A stretch of DNA of 64,000 bases, from the NCBI RefSeq assembly GCF_001949145.1, contig NW_019091490.1, positions 220,983-284,982 of the forward strand, given 5' to 3'. The notes under the pieces are model-generated. The model did no database searches. It worked only from the letters and a program-made list of their open reading frames with translations, and was not told where the DNA came from. The translations under genes and the position numbers were made by a program. Shown here piece after piece: positions 1-31,100 of the stretch; position 1 is the stretch's first letter; each line of letters begins with the position of its first letter. The stretch comes from Acanthaster planci. Lineage: Eukaryota > Echinodermata > Asteroidea > Valvatida > Acanthasteridae.

Positions 1-2019
1 GACAAACGTGGCAGTATCATGATTAAGGTTTATTGGCGCACATCTTTAATTCGAAGTGAACTCTACGCACGTATTTGCACTAAAATTGTACTATTTGATC
101 AGTAATAATATAAAGAATAATAAATAAAAATAAGTTCCATATTATAAACATTTGGAACGCTATGATTGTATTTCCCGTTGTTCCTTAATTGCTTATTGTT
201 TATTGAAAGTCTCATAATTTTTCCCATTGCATAATTTTAAATCATACTACAGATGCGGAAAATAGGAACTTTCAAAAGAAGTTGTGTGATGTCAGCGTGA
301 ATCAATAAGAATGAACGAAGCAAATTACGCAGTTAAAGTCGATTTTACCGCCTTTTCACTGCACCGTTCAACATGCACATTCCACCGCCAGATATTCTTC
401 AGTCGCTTCATAATAACTAAAAATAGATTGCTGTAACTTTGTGTGATTTCTGACGAGTATCTGTGAACTATGCAAAAGATGCAGTTTCTGCAGTTAAACC
501 CACCAACGAAATTATGTACATTGAATTTCATTTTAATTTCAAGAATTTGTAATTATATTTACGGCATTAATTTTATTAATTGCCATGTCTGAGACATGCT
601 ATTGATTATCCCTGTCAACTTTTTTTTATGGGGCTACAAATAAGTTGTTAAATAAATAATGTTGTACGGTCCTTCCAACTTTTATGTCTTTTTAGTTAGT
701 TTGTCGGTATGTTTTTATGAATGGTTCCCGTGCAATACCCACACCCCGAACAGACAACCATTAACAATGGTTCAAATTAATAAAGGTGCAACATTTTAGA
801 AGTCGTTTCAAATGAAGTTGAAACGCAGAAGGGTACGTGGCCAGGGGAAGTCAAAGTCAAATCTTGACGGCAAAATAGAAGGGCAAGACACAGTAAGACT
901 ATTACGAAAAAGGACAGGGTCGATCGGACCATTCTTTATTGCCGGAACAGCGATCTGGAATGATTGTCTGCCAAGTGGACCGTGCCCTGTTAAATGGAGG
1001 GGCTTGAAATAATGCACATGAGTTCAAAATTCAGCCATTGTACTGGTTATGAGGGCGGTGTACAAAAAATGATGATTATTCTCACTCAGGTCTGCCATTT
1101 TGAATTGTGCCAGACCAACACTTACCAAACAAAACATTATTAATGTTGTAACGGTAGAAGTTGGAAGCGAAAAATAAACGAGGGCGCTGTGTATGATAAA
1201 TGGTTGGTGGCATTGGATTGGCAGGAGAATAATGAATGGGTTTTATCTGCTAAAAACGGTTTTAGAATCATCGTCCATCGGTTTCTGTGTGCATGTGTTT
1301 TGTTATTTTTTTGTCCTTTCTGTTTGTTTTTAATTCTTTTGCAACTTCTTGTAATTAATTTCATTTATTTCCATCCCGTTTACCATCGTGCGGGCCCCGC
1401 ATGAAACTAACCGATGATACACATCCATCATACATTAGGTCGAATGCATCCACGGAGGAAGGAAAACAGATGCATCTAAGCTTGAAAATGCCTAACAGGG
1501 GACAATGTACCCCAGTCAAAAAGTGTCAACTGGCCTACAATGTCTAGCAAAATGGCCAAGTGTTACATAGTTTTCAGAAAGTTGGAAAAAGTGAGTAATT
1601 TCAAAGAACTCTCAGCCTGATGAGGGCGTTCCTCTTACTTTTTACTTAGTCTGGTTCCGAGGTCGGAAACCAGCCAGTGCTAGTGATAAAAAGGGAAGTC
1701 ACGCTCATTATGCACACACTGCATGGTCGAGTTCGTTGAAAGGTGATCATTGGCCGGCCGCCGACGTTACTGTTCGCAAGCCAACAATAAACATTGTGAT
1801 CCATGACTTACAATGGAGTAAAATGTGACGAATTTTTGGAATAGTTGGTATACAAACGCGTGACTTAGGTGTACGTGTGAAGAGAAACTTTACAGCCGGT
1901 CTCTTTACTTGGAGTTGGTGTTCAAAAACATTTTCTGTCGATCGGAGAGGTTTGGTTTGGTTTCACTGACGACTTTGCCGAATCCAGAGTATCGATACGT
2001 GTACTCATGTTGGCACAGC
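1..2019. other. Upstream non-coding DNA
   Basis: AT-rich DNA without recognisable coding exons. The short open frames here show no family motif, and the two near 810-1017 on opposite strands merely mirror each other. No end of a preceding gene is recognised. Confidence 0.5.
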
Positions 2020-2159
2020 GGGAGGTGTGGCGAACGAGAGTGAGTAACCGACCAGTTGCCTAAGTGGAGTTATTTGCTCTGTGGAATACGGTTTTTCCGA
2101 TCGGAATTCTTGTGGGAAAGCAACAACTGCTGCAAGCTAAGCTGAAGGAAAGATCATTG
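2020..2159 (+). promoter_or_regulatory. PLK2: Candidate 5' non-coding exon and promoter region of the PLK gene
   Basis: A good donor (CATTG/GTGAGT, exon end 2159) lies 1.4 kb upstream of the acceptor at 3548 that opens the start-codon exon. If spliced, the joined frame contains a TGA a few codons upstream of the junction, which fits a 5' untranslated exon. The proposed left edge is arbitrary; I saw no clear TATA box. Confidence 0.3.
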
Positions 2160-2436
2160 GTGAGTTACATGAATGATTAGGCTTACTTGTTGTTGCTTTC
2201 TTTATTTGTGGGGATGATGTGTCAAAATAAGTCGACGTGGTCAATGGGGCAGCAGAATCGTAATACTCAGTCATAGCCTCGGCCCAGGGCATGGCAGTCA
2301 TGTCAGGGCCCACAACTTTTACAAGGCTATACACTTATTGCAGGCATAGGTCTTCCATGATTTCATTTAGGTAGTAACATTGTTATTATAGTTCACTTGC
2401 ATGACTAGTTTGTTGCAAAGTTGCTCTAAATATGTT

Positions 2437-2495
2437 TGCCTTTCTACCATTGTGCCAATCACCCATGCAGTATTTGCGATAAGGCTTTAGTTGGA
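2437..2495 (-). mobile_element. Solo arm of a short hairpin MITE (same family as 46441-46562)
   Basis: The run GCCTTTCTACCATTG, then ATCACCCATGCAGTATTTGC and GATAAGGCTT, matches the inverse of the left arm of the hairpin element at 46.4 kb almost base for base. No second arm is present here, so this is a truncated copy. Strand is given relative to the left arm of that copy. Confidence 0.6.
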
Positions 2496-2564
2496 CACTT
2501 GGTGAAAGAATGAAATTCACTAAATTGTACTAGGCCTCCCAATTTTTTCTAGTCTGATCTTAGC

Positions 2565-2882
2565 CTATAAATATTTATTTTATCCTGTTTCATTTTTAAC
2601 TAATTTATTTATTCTTGATGGTTTGACTTTATTCATTTTATTTCTGCTACTTTTTATGTATTATTTATTTGTTTATTTACTTATTTATTTACTGGAATGA
2701 TTAAACTTTTTAAAAGTTTTATATGTGTTGTTTATGGTCAGTAATATTGGAAATGGAGGCCCTCGGGTCACAGTTATTAGGTTAGCTTTTTCATCTCCTG
2801 GCATTTGCTGCTGGCCTTGTGTACTGTCTGTATTGTGCTGTGTCCTTGTGAAGAATGCCGAATAAATAATAATAATAATAAA
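2565..2882. repeat. AT-rich low-complexity tract and (AAT)n microsatellite
   Basis: TTTATT-type repetition at about 2570-2700 is followed by GAATAAATAATAATAATAAT at about 2860-2882. The latter has the look of a retroposon tail, but no retroposon body is recognised in front of it. Confidence 0.6.
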
Positions 2883-3570
2883 AATCAGTGCTCTGGAATA
2901 TGTGATTGCCGAGCTTTCAGTAACTGAGTACCTTCTTCAGGGCAAGCAGATTCAGTTCAATATTACATGTTGGCCTTGATGTAAGTGCCCCCAACTGGAA
3001 TACCGGTAGTTCTTTGGCTGAGATGTTAGGGTGCCCATCAAACCCATCAAACAGTTAGACTTGTATGAATTAAGCTGACAAAATTAAACTTTGTTGGTTG
3101 AGAGCTAAAGTGATTGACCCTATTAACATTTAGTATTTTAGAATACAGTCAAGAACAAAACTTTTTTTCAATTGTGAATTTTAAAAACAAATGCCAGTAC
3201 TTGAGTGCTGATGACTGACAATATGTATGCATGGGGGAAAAGGCTGCATTAATTACCTTTTTAGCAAGTACAAAAATTCATTTTTAGAAGTTACATTTTA
3301 GGATAGACTTTTTAATGTGACTGTCTTCCAGTGATCAATATCTCCCTAATTCCCTCTTTTTAAAGTTTTCACTTGCAGAAACCTTTCAAAGTCAGTGATT
3401 TAGCACTTACAAAATGTACAGGACTTATCAAGATGTGAGATTTTGTGCAATGCTACAGTTATGAATGTGTCTAATTCCATTTTGCCAGTAATGGTCACGG
3501 GTTTGATGAGAAGTCCAAGCAGTGTATATAACTTCCCTCTAACTGCAGTGCTTCACGTCTGGCATTGTCA

Positions 3571-22667
<19,097 letters not shown>

Positions 22668-24354
22668 GGGGAAAGGGCCATGGGCAAGGGCAGGGCTGGA
22701 CATTACTGGGGGTAGTCAGATGGAGGAAGGGGAAATGGGCTGTGCCAGTATTGGGGGGGGGTGGATGAATATTAAGGTTTACAGCTAAAGAACTGTGGGA
22801 TGTTGTAGGAAGAGCTGAGAAGTTTGTAGAGGAGTCTGAAAAGGAAAATTGTAGTAAGAAATGGTGGGTGTGGCTAAAGATACAGGAGGGGGTGAGAATC
22901 CTTCAGGATTATAAAAAAGAGGAAGGGGCATGGTGGATTGAGCTTTCTCATTGTGGGAGGTCGAGGAAAGGGCAGATATTTGGTGAAGGGGGAAAGTCTA
23001 TGGGCATGGCCATCAGTGTATTTGGGGGTGGAAGGCTTTGAGGAAGGTAACAAAACAGTTAGTGGGCTGTGTTGTACCTGACATTGAGAGTGGTTCCAAA
23101 GTTGAGCATAATTGCCGAATGTGCATGCATCATGCGAAAGATGGTTTTACTCCATGGCTTAGTACCTAATGGAGATTATCTGGTTATCCCTGAGATGCAG
23201 TTCAGCAAGGAATGCCCCCCCCATTCCTCCAAAATTCTCTACTTTGGAGGCACTATCAAAGGGCATCAAGCCCCATGTGAAGTAACAGTGGCTGAGCTCT
23301 ACCTTACTCAACATCATCCCAAATCCTCCAAACTTTGGAGCAAACTTTGAACCACCTGGTAGTGCTTAGTAGCATCATTAAGCTCTCCTTTGCCCAAATT
23401 TTACATGCAACCAAATTTTCTTTCGCGAATTGATGGTCCTCTAATCTTATTCCAACCGAAGAACTGTATAAATTGTATGTAACTGAATTGAAATTACAGA
23501 TTGCTTGTGTAATTTTTCTGTGATAAAACTTACAAGATGCAGATTTTATTGACGATTTTTTTCCTGAAAGTGTAAGAGCTGTGTGTTCGGTTCTTTCCTG
23601 ACTTCTACCGTGCAATGTTTTTGAAGGGGAAAATGCTACACTGAATACTGTGTGTAATCTGGAAATGTTGAAGTGTAATCCCCTTAATGCCAATTAATCG
23701 TTCAGAAAATTCTCCAAAATCTAAAAATCCAAAACTAGAATTATGCCAGACCTGCAAATCTCACTCCAGCTTTAAAAGGAAAAAAACGCAAACGAAAGAA
23801 GAAATAAAATGGAAAGGCCAGAACGGCCTTAGAAATGTTTCGTTTGTAATAAACAGTGGATTTGCATTAGAAAAAAAATTACTTTTCAGTATTAAACGTT
23901 AATTAAATACTTTTTGTAAACTACATTATGCAACATATTTGGTAGTGAATGTGAAACAGCAAAATGGTAAACTGAAATTTGTGCACCAATAACAACCAGT
24001 ATAATACAGGCACATGATATATGCATTGTACCATTCGCTCTGTTTGTAATATGCGGGTAAGACGTTTTGAAAATGATGCATTCCTTTGAAAAGCAGGTGC
24101 AGTCTAGGGTCATTAATATGCATGAAGTTTAAAGCTTATACAAGTACGGAAAAGGTCCAGCAAGATTGACGAGTTACTTTAGGGGAGTGTTTACTTTTGA
24201 ATTCGGTTTACTGGATATTCTGTGGTGGAGTTCTCCATCTGTAGAGCATTGTCACAGATGATGACAAAAGTTCGCCCAGTTCGCAGCGGTATATGCACAC
24301 CGTTTGTAATTGTCCACTGTTGTCAGGTTTTTATTGCTAATCTAAATCGGATTG
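22668..24354 (+). other. 3' UTR/flank of the PLK gene
   Basis: It begins right after the TAG stop with a purine-rich stretch to about 23040, then ordinary AT-rich DNA. AATAAA-like signals occur near 23803 and 23849, but none can be assigned. No further exon is seen. Confidence 0.45.
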
Positions 24355-24717
24355 AATAAGCCTTTTGCGAGTTAAATTTAAATAAAATCTGGAACACTGA
24401 GTTATCTGATTGCACACACACATGACAATTTGAACTCCCCAGACTAAAGACACTGTTGCTATACCTCGTGATTCGGGGCAAGCTTTTGCATAGCAACCAT
24501 CATTCCTTGAATAGACTGGTTCCTTTGTGCCTTTCTTAACTGGAAACGGTGCATCGGTGCAAGGCATCTCTAATTTGACTACGCAAAAGCTTGCCCCGAA
24601 TCACGAGGTATAGCAACAGTGTCTTTAGTACGGAAGATTCAAATTGTTACGTTCACTTGAATTTAAAGAAATCTGTGTACCGGATTTTATTCAAATTTAA
24701 CTCGCAAACAGCTTATT
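24355..24717. mobile_element. Foldback element, 363 bp, about 135-bp inverted arms
   Basis: The left arm 24355-24490 begins AATAAGCCTTTTGCGAGTTA and ends with the perfectly paired GATTCGGGGCAAGCTTTTGC. The right arm 24582-24717 mirrors it and ends TAACTCGCAAACAGCTTATT. The inner roughly 45 bp of each arm (around CTAAAGACACTGTTGCTATA) match exactly apart from their edges; the middle of the arms is more diverged. The loop is about 90 bp. I see no transposase and no clear target duplication. Confidence 0.85.
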
Positions 24718-25439
24718 CTACACCCAGCATTCGAAGATTAGCCATTGCAAAGTGAAACCCTTGGAGTAATCATATCCCGAAATGTGTTTCAACCGGGCAT
24801 TCAGGTATACTGTGAGCAGGGGAGTGGCACTCCCACGATGCACTTATCCTCGGACTCATTCGTATCACCGGAGACAGATTTGTGCACATTCTTATTGAAA
24901 ACTGGTCATGTTAGGCCACACATGGTCATCGTCGTAGCCCATTGATCAGATTTTACCGGTCTCAGTTTCACAGGTAGACCCACATAAAAACCTTTTGTTG
25001 TCATGACTGTAAGCTTTTTGTAAAGTATCAAGATTATTTTGTAAAATATTTCAGGGATGGATCGCTTAATAGTGATGCCGATATGCACGATTAAGAAACA
25101 GTCGTATTCTCATAGAAATTTTTGTTGTACAGAATGTATGAAACATTGTAAATTATGAGCAGAGGATATTTTCTATTTATTTTATCGTTTAGAATTCTAT
25201 GTTTACCCGGTGCTAATATAGAAGATAATGGCAGTGAATGCGATTTTCGTTTAGATTTTTTTTAGATAGTTTCTGAAATGATATTTGAATAAGGTTTATT
25301 TTATGCATATTAGCTGTATATTGTTGGAAGTTGTCCTCATCGAAGCACTTTCAAGAGATGGGTTTCAGTAATAACTCTTTGCTAGCATCATGAAAAGGAG
25401 GATTCAGACTTTTGCAATTAGCAATTCGGACACGCCAAT

Positions 25440-25615
25440 AATACGGGCGATTCACAAAAGTGCGCCTCCAAGAGTTTGCAACGCGTTGGCCAATCACAAA
25501 GCACGAATTCTGTCGACCCTTTCCAAGCGCGCATTGGGTCGACAGGTTTCGCGCATTGTGATTGGCCGACGCGTTGCAAACTCTTGGAGGCGCACTGTTG
25601 TGAATCGCCCGTATT
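25440..25615. mobile_element. Near-perfect hairpin MITE, 176 bp
   Basis: The arms run AATACGGGCGATTCACAA to TCTGTCGACCC on the left and GGGTCGACAG to TTGTGAATCGCCCGTATT on the right, about 80 bp each with only a few mismatches around a loop of about 16 bp. Open frames on both strands here translate near-identical peptides (RVGQSQ, LLEAH), as expected from a palindrome. It is young or under conversion, given the arm identity. Confidence 0.88.
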
Positions 25616-28140
25616 GTTTCCCTTTGGGGCTAACCTGTCACGGCGCAGCAACGATCCCATGTCACAAAGCAAATCAAATTTATGGAAATCTGATTTGGAA
25701 TTTTTGTATGTGTCTAGTTTGTGTATTTTTTTTCTGTTGTTAGTTTTTTTCTTTTGGTGTTTGTATTCAAAGAACATTTTTCAATGACTTATTGACCCCA
25801 GTCATTCGTGACAAAATAAGGCTGATAGAAGTGTGTAATATACTACCCCCAATGCAGGTTGGTTTGCAGGGCATTGCATTTTAAAATAATGTAGTAAACT
25901 TCATAAACCGGTTGTTTTCCAACCGAGCGCAGTCGCCTGGCTGTAGTATAGTGTTATGAGCAATAGTTGTGCCTTCCTTTTTCTTCACGTTTTGTACTCA
26001 AACCGTTGCTTTGCGGCGTTGTTCTATTTATTTTTCATTTCGAATTTATTTTGCCTTTGGCCAGTTGTGATATGACAAAGCCACCCCAAATCTGGTTGTA
26101 CGCATGATTCGGGGTTGGTTGTGACTTCAGCTTTGAGTTAAACTGAAGAACAACGCATCGAATCTTATGTTGTCGAAAATATTAAGGGATACAGTGCCAA
26201 CAGAAAATCGAAAAATAAGAACATGAAAAAAAAGCGCTTGTGGCAGTGTGGAGATTTTACCCTTTTGTCTGCTTACTGACAAGTTGAAAGCAAACGAAAC
26301 TTATTCTTTGTAATGTTTTGAAAGCCGGCGTCATCGAAACTTGCCATTTTTGATACGGTCAAATGCCAGTGACATCTTGTATTCCATATTGATTTTGTTT
26401 TATTTTTGTACAAAAGTGTACATTTATTCGACACTTTGCTTGATTGTATAGATGTCTACAGTCCAGGATTTGTAAGGTGTTTTCGTCTTCCCCAAGACTA
26501 ACTCCAAAGAATAATTAAAAGCAGAGATTCCTTTCATATGTAGCCTGCTGGGCCTTTAAAAATGCATGTGTTGTAACCATACCATCGTTAAATTTAAATG
26601 TTTCTTCTTTTTACAGTGGACAAAACGGTACAGATTAATTTGTCGCACGTGAGCTCTTTGTAGTGGTAATTGTCTCAAAGCCCTTTTTTGCAAATGACGT
26701 CCTGTGCTTGAGCAGGATACGTGTAAATGTCGTTTTTTTTATAAGACTTTTAGGTTTGAGGTGAATAATTGGCGCTTCGGAAGAGGAAAGCTAGTTTTTG
26801 TCAGATGGTCAAATCCCACAGAAATGTTTCTTGTAGTTTGGACGGCCTGTAACTATTCATTGAAGTTGTAAAATCGCGTCTCATGTCGTTTCCCTTGTGC
26901 TCTTAAAAAGAGGCTTGTTTTGTGTCACAATCGAATACCTCCATTGTATCGTCTCTTGCAATGTTTATATTGGCCGGTGGAGAGTTACAATGCGTTTTCA
27001 AAAGTTAGAGTGGTATTGCCCCCGACACTGTTTATCGGTAACTGGCAGGCTTTCTGTACCGGGAAACGTAAGAAAAGATGGTTCAATATTGCTTTGGGTC
27101 GAAATAATTCAGGCATTTTCTGTCAAACCTCCTCGCACGCGTTACTGCCAACGTCAGTGTCAGTTTGGTCGCGATCAAGTTGTGAAATGACTTGGCCCAA
27201 AACTTGTTCACTTCTATGAGCTACTCCAGGCCAAGAAAAAAATAATCTCAATGACTTTTGTAATGCGGGGAGCAATTCCTTACAATATATTGGACGATTG
27301 AATTTCACCATTTCGAACGTGCGGCTTAATAGCACCTACAGTCTAGCATTGGATGTAAACATTGGTGTGTACACAATCATGTCAGTTGTAGAATTCTCTT
27401 TAAATCAGACGTAAATAAGGGAGATACGGGGTTGTGTTTCATAAAATAAGCTAGTCGGGTAATCTGTTACAGTAGAAGAGTTTACAATAAAAATAAAATA
27501 TCAAGGGTGCAGAATGGAGTTGTGTAAAGAATCTAAGAGCGGTTCTCCGAAAACGGCACTTGGAAATAAAATTTTGAAAGGAACGAACATCGTAGCACTT
27601 GTCTCTTGGTCGTGAGGTCTCAGACTGTAGATCGATTGTTGACTGCCGACCCCACCATCCCCTTGTGCAACCCGGCCTACCCTCGATCTCCCCGACTGAG
27701 CATTGGTACTATGCCAAAGTGTATTTTTTTAAGTTACAGAAGAAAAATAAATCACCTCGCAAGTCGAGGAGAGAGTAGGGCCTATATGTGGGGTTTTGAA
27801 ATTGCTTCGAAATCGAAACTTCTCCAAATCCTTCATGTAAACTTTTGGACATAGATGCGAGGTGTTGGGCCTTGTCGAACAGAGTTAATTTTGGATTACG
27901 AATTTATGATCAACCCGACCACTGCACAAACTCAAATTGTCCAATGTATCCTTTTCCATCCCTCGTGGACAGGCCTACAGTCATAGCATAACACCCCTGG
28001 GAAAATTAGTGATTCGCTTCCTACGTATCATCTTCACGTTCGTAAATTTGCTTGAATATGATTGAGGGCGCCATTCAACATTCAACGCATGGCGTGATTC
28101 TTCGGTGGAAGGCAGGGTGCAGTGGTAATTTTCGTGTTGT
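25616..28140. other. Non-coding stretch between PLK and TECR
   Basis: AT-rich DNA with no recognised exon. An AATAAAAATAAAATA run near 27487 could be a polyadenylation signal of a very long PLK 3' UTR; this is unproven. The 28.0-28.17 kb stretch leads into the first TECR exon. Confidence 0.4.
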
Positions 28141-28167
28141 ATTCAGAAGACAGAAATCACCTCGGAT

Positions 28168-31100
28168 ATGGATGTAAGTAGACCTGCAGCAATATTACTC
28201 TATTACATATTTCAGAAATTGGAAAATCTTGTATTTGATTGCCACTTTTGGTTAAGGTAGGCCTTGCCTACTCAGTAGGCCAAATGTCACTGCAAACTAA
28301 CGAGGTACGAGTTCGCTTGACGCGTGCGAACCTTGACCACCTACAGTACAGGCTACATTAGCCCAGGTGGACAACCGACTCCCTGACCGTACTGCGTTAC
28401 GGAGGGACAGTGTGTACTTGTGAAGACAAGCCGTGACCAAATGGTTGACTATGAAGGCGGTCGATACACAAGACATGGGAATTGGCTGCTGCCACTCTCT
28501 GTATATATGTGTGTGTAACTCTTACTACCACGGGTGGAGTGACCGGTTGAAATTGCAGTTGGCTGTGGCACGTGGGGGGTCACAGTGACCAATCATAGGG
28601 TTCCTCATTATTTACACCCAAATGGCATAAATGACAACCAACAGCCGTTGATCACCGCGAGCCATGTGCTCCACAGACATTGTTCACACTGCAACTGCTC
28701 GCTCACGTGCACTCGGACCTGTTTCAAGCTCTGTAGAACTTAATACATTGAAATGTTTTGAAATTTTCCATCTGTGGCAGATCAAAATATTGGATTCGAG
28801 GAGCAGTAAGGAACTTCTTACACTTACAGAAGTGAGTAGCTACCAGTACCTTGACCTATTGGAAGGTGAAATTAACACGTGCAGTTGCAAGTTACCAATC
28901 TTTTTATTTGGAGAAAGTTAATCGTTTTGTCTGTAATTTTAATAATGCTTGTATGGTATCCACTGACTTTATAGTGGTTGGATTGTTCAATTTTAGCTTG
29001 GTAAGGCCACAACCATTGCTGATGTCAAAACCCAAGTCCACCTCAAAAGTAAGTACATGTACATGTCTGACGCTTAGAGTGCCATGGTTTAAAGGTTTCG
29101 AAGTCTGACTGACGCAGCAATACGCAGGCTCGAACCCCAATGGTGATCGTGGTGTTCGTGTCCTTGGGAAAGATACTTTACCACAATTACTTTTCTTTCC
29201 TGGGAGTGTAAATGGGTCCCTGTGTAGGTGACACATTGCGCTCATTTCAAACTGTTGCATGAAAACTTATCTTGATAATAGTTTTGAAGCTATTTGAGAC
29301 GCACAATTAAAGGAGCACTTTTTTTAAAGCTTGTCACAGACACCACAGAATTCAAATCGTCATCATTGGAACAGCAATTTTTTATACCATCATCACTTGA
29401 CAGATTTGTAATATTTCAAACAAATAAGACTATAAGTTGTTATACAAAAGTTGAGAGGCAGCGCACACTGTTAATGTACAGTGCAGAAGGCATCAGATGT
29501 AAGACTTGAGTGAACCTTGCCGTTTCTTATTTCAGAGAGAAATCTTTATCCTGAGAGGCAGTCCCTCCGCACGACTGCAAGTGAGTATATCTACAGTTTG
29601 TTACAACTTGTCATACTAATTGATTGTCACGTGGAATTTTATGGCCAGCAGAGTGACACTATTGTCATATTGATATTTGGCCAATAGAACCTTTACCCAT
29701 TTTTTAATATTCAAAGTAACTTGCGACCATAAAGCAAAACCATTATAATGTCAGGGGGGAGAATTTTTCCACAAAGCAGTTCATCAGAGATCTCCACATT
29801 GCGATCTTAATCTTGAGTGGGTCGTGGAAAACACTTTATCCACAAAACTCGAGCAAAAGGCAAAGGAGAGTTGGGATTTCATGAAATTCCGTGGCCTTGG
29901 AAGGTCAGGGTGATACCTGTGTCTTTGGCTTTTGCAGAGGGGAAATCCCTCAAGGATGACTGTACCTTGGAGTCGTTGGACCTCGGAAGCAGCGGTAAGC
30001 TCTACTTCAAGGACCTGGGACCGCAAGTGAGCTGGACCACTGTAAGTGGAGCAAACTCAAGCTGCTTTGGAATTTCGGATGTCACTGAACTGTTCCCAAC
30101 CCTCTCAGATCCTTCAAAATCTTTCAAGAGGATTTGAGAAGCTCTTGGCCCATAACAATTGAAGGGTGGGGGAACTCTGTGAACTGGCATTTCCTCTCCA
30201 ATCACTGCCATCCATATTTTTTGTACAAAGTGATCTTAGAGTTTGTAGGGTGATGCCTAATGTATGTTTTGCCATCATTTTCTGTGAAATTTATGCCTGC
30301 CAATCTTCCAATTTTTTTAAAGATTATGTGTGAAATAAGTTTAAACCTCTCATCAGCTGAATATATGAACAAGTGTTGAAAAAACAAACACAGGTGTAAG
30401 TTCTGACTGTAGTTACAAACTGCTTTGAGTCTGACACGGGCTGAAACTTTGCAGACTTAGTAAGTGTAGATGTTTCTTCTGCCAACTTTTATAAACAATC
30501 TCTGACATTGTGTGTCAGAGATCTGAAGAGGTACCTTGCCTCTCTCAAGGTAGTTCATGATGGCAGCTACTCTTTCATAGTTACCTGTCACTCATCTATA
30601 CCTCTCAAGATTCACTCTGGATGTTTCAAAAAGCCTGCAAAGTTTCCCCAAAGCTCTTTTAACCGATATATTAGCGTTTCTGTCTGAAAAACCGAATCCT
30701 GCTGACAACATGTTTTTCCTTGCAGGTGTTTATGACTGAATACACCGGTCCATTGGTTGCCTACCTGCTTTTCTACAGCCGCCCAGCGATCATTTATGGG
30801 GCCGAAGCTGCAAGCGCGCCAAGGCACCCCGTGGTGCAGTAAGTACCAGTTCATATGTAGTCAAACTGTCTCAGGATATCATCGACCATTACACCCCCAG
30901 TTTGGCGCAGACGCGAAGACTGTACATTCCGGCGTAAATTGGTAGTGCATACTCAGCGTGCCTTGAGCCAAGCACGCATAAAACTTGCGCACTCTCATGG
31001 TGAGTGCCCCCAGAGGACCATGGATTCCATATAAAAACACACCCTTTCATGTTCCTGCTCACAGTGGATACTGACAGCTGTCAGTAAACCATTATTACCC

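Noticed and set aside
25390-25787. Facing frames of over 100 codons on both strands
   Set aside because: Mirror-image peptides produced by the hairpin MITE at 25440-25615.
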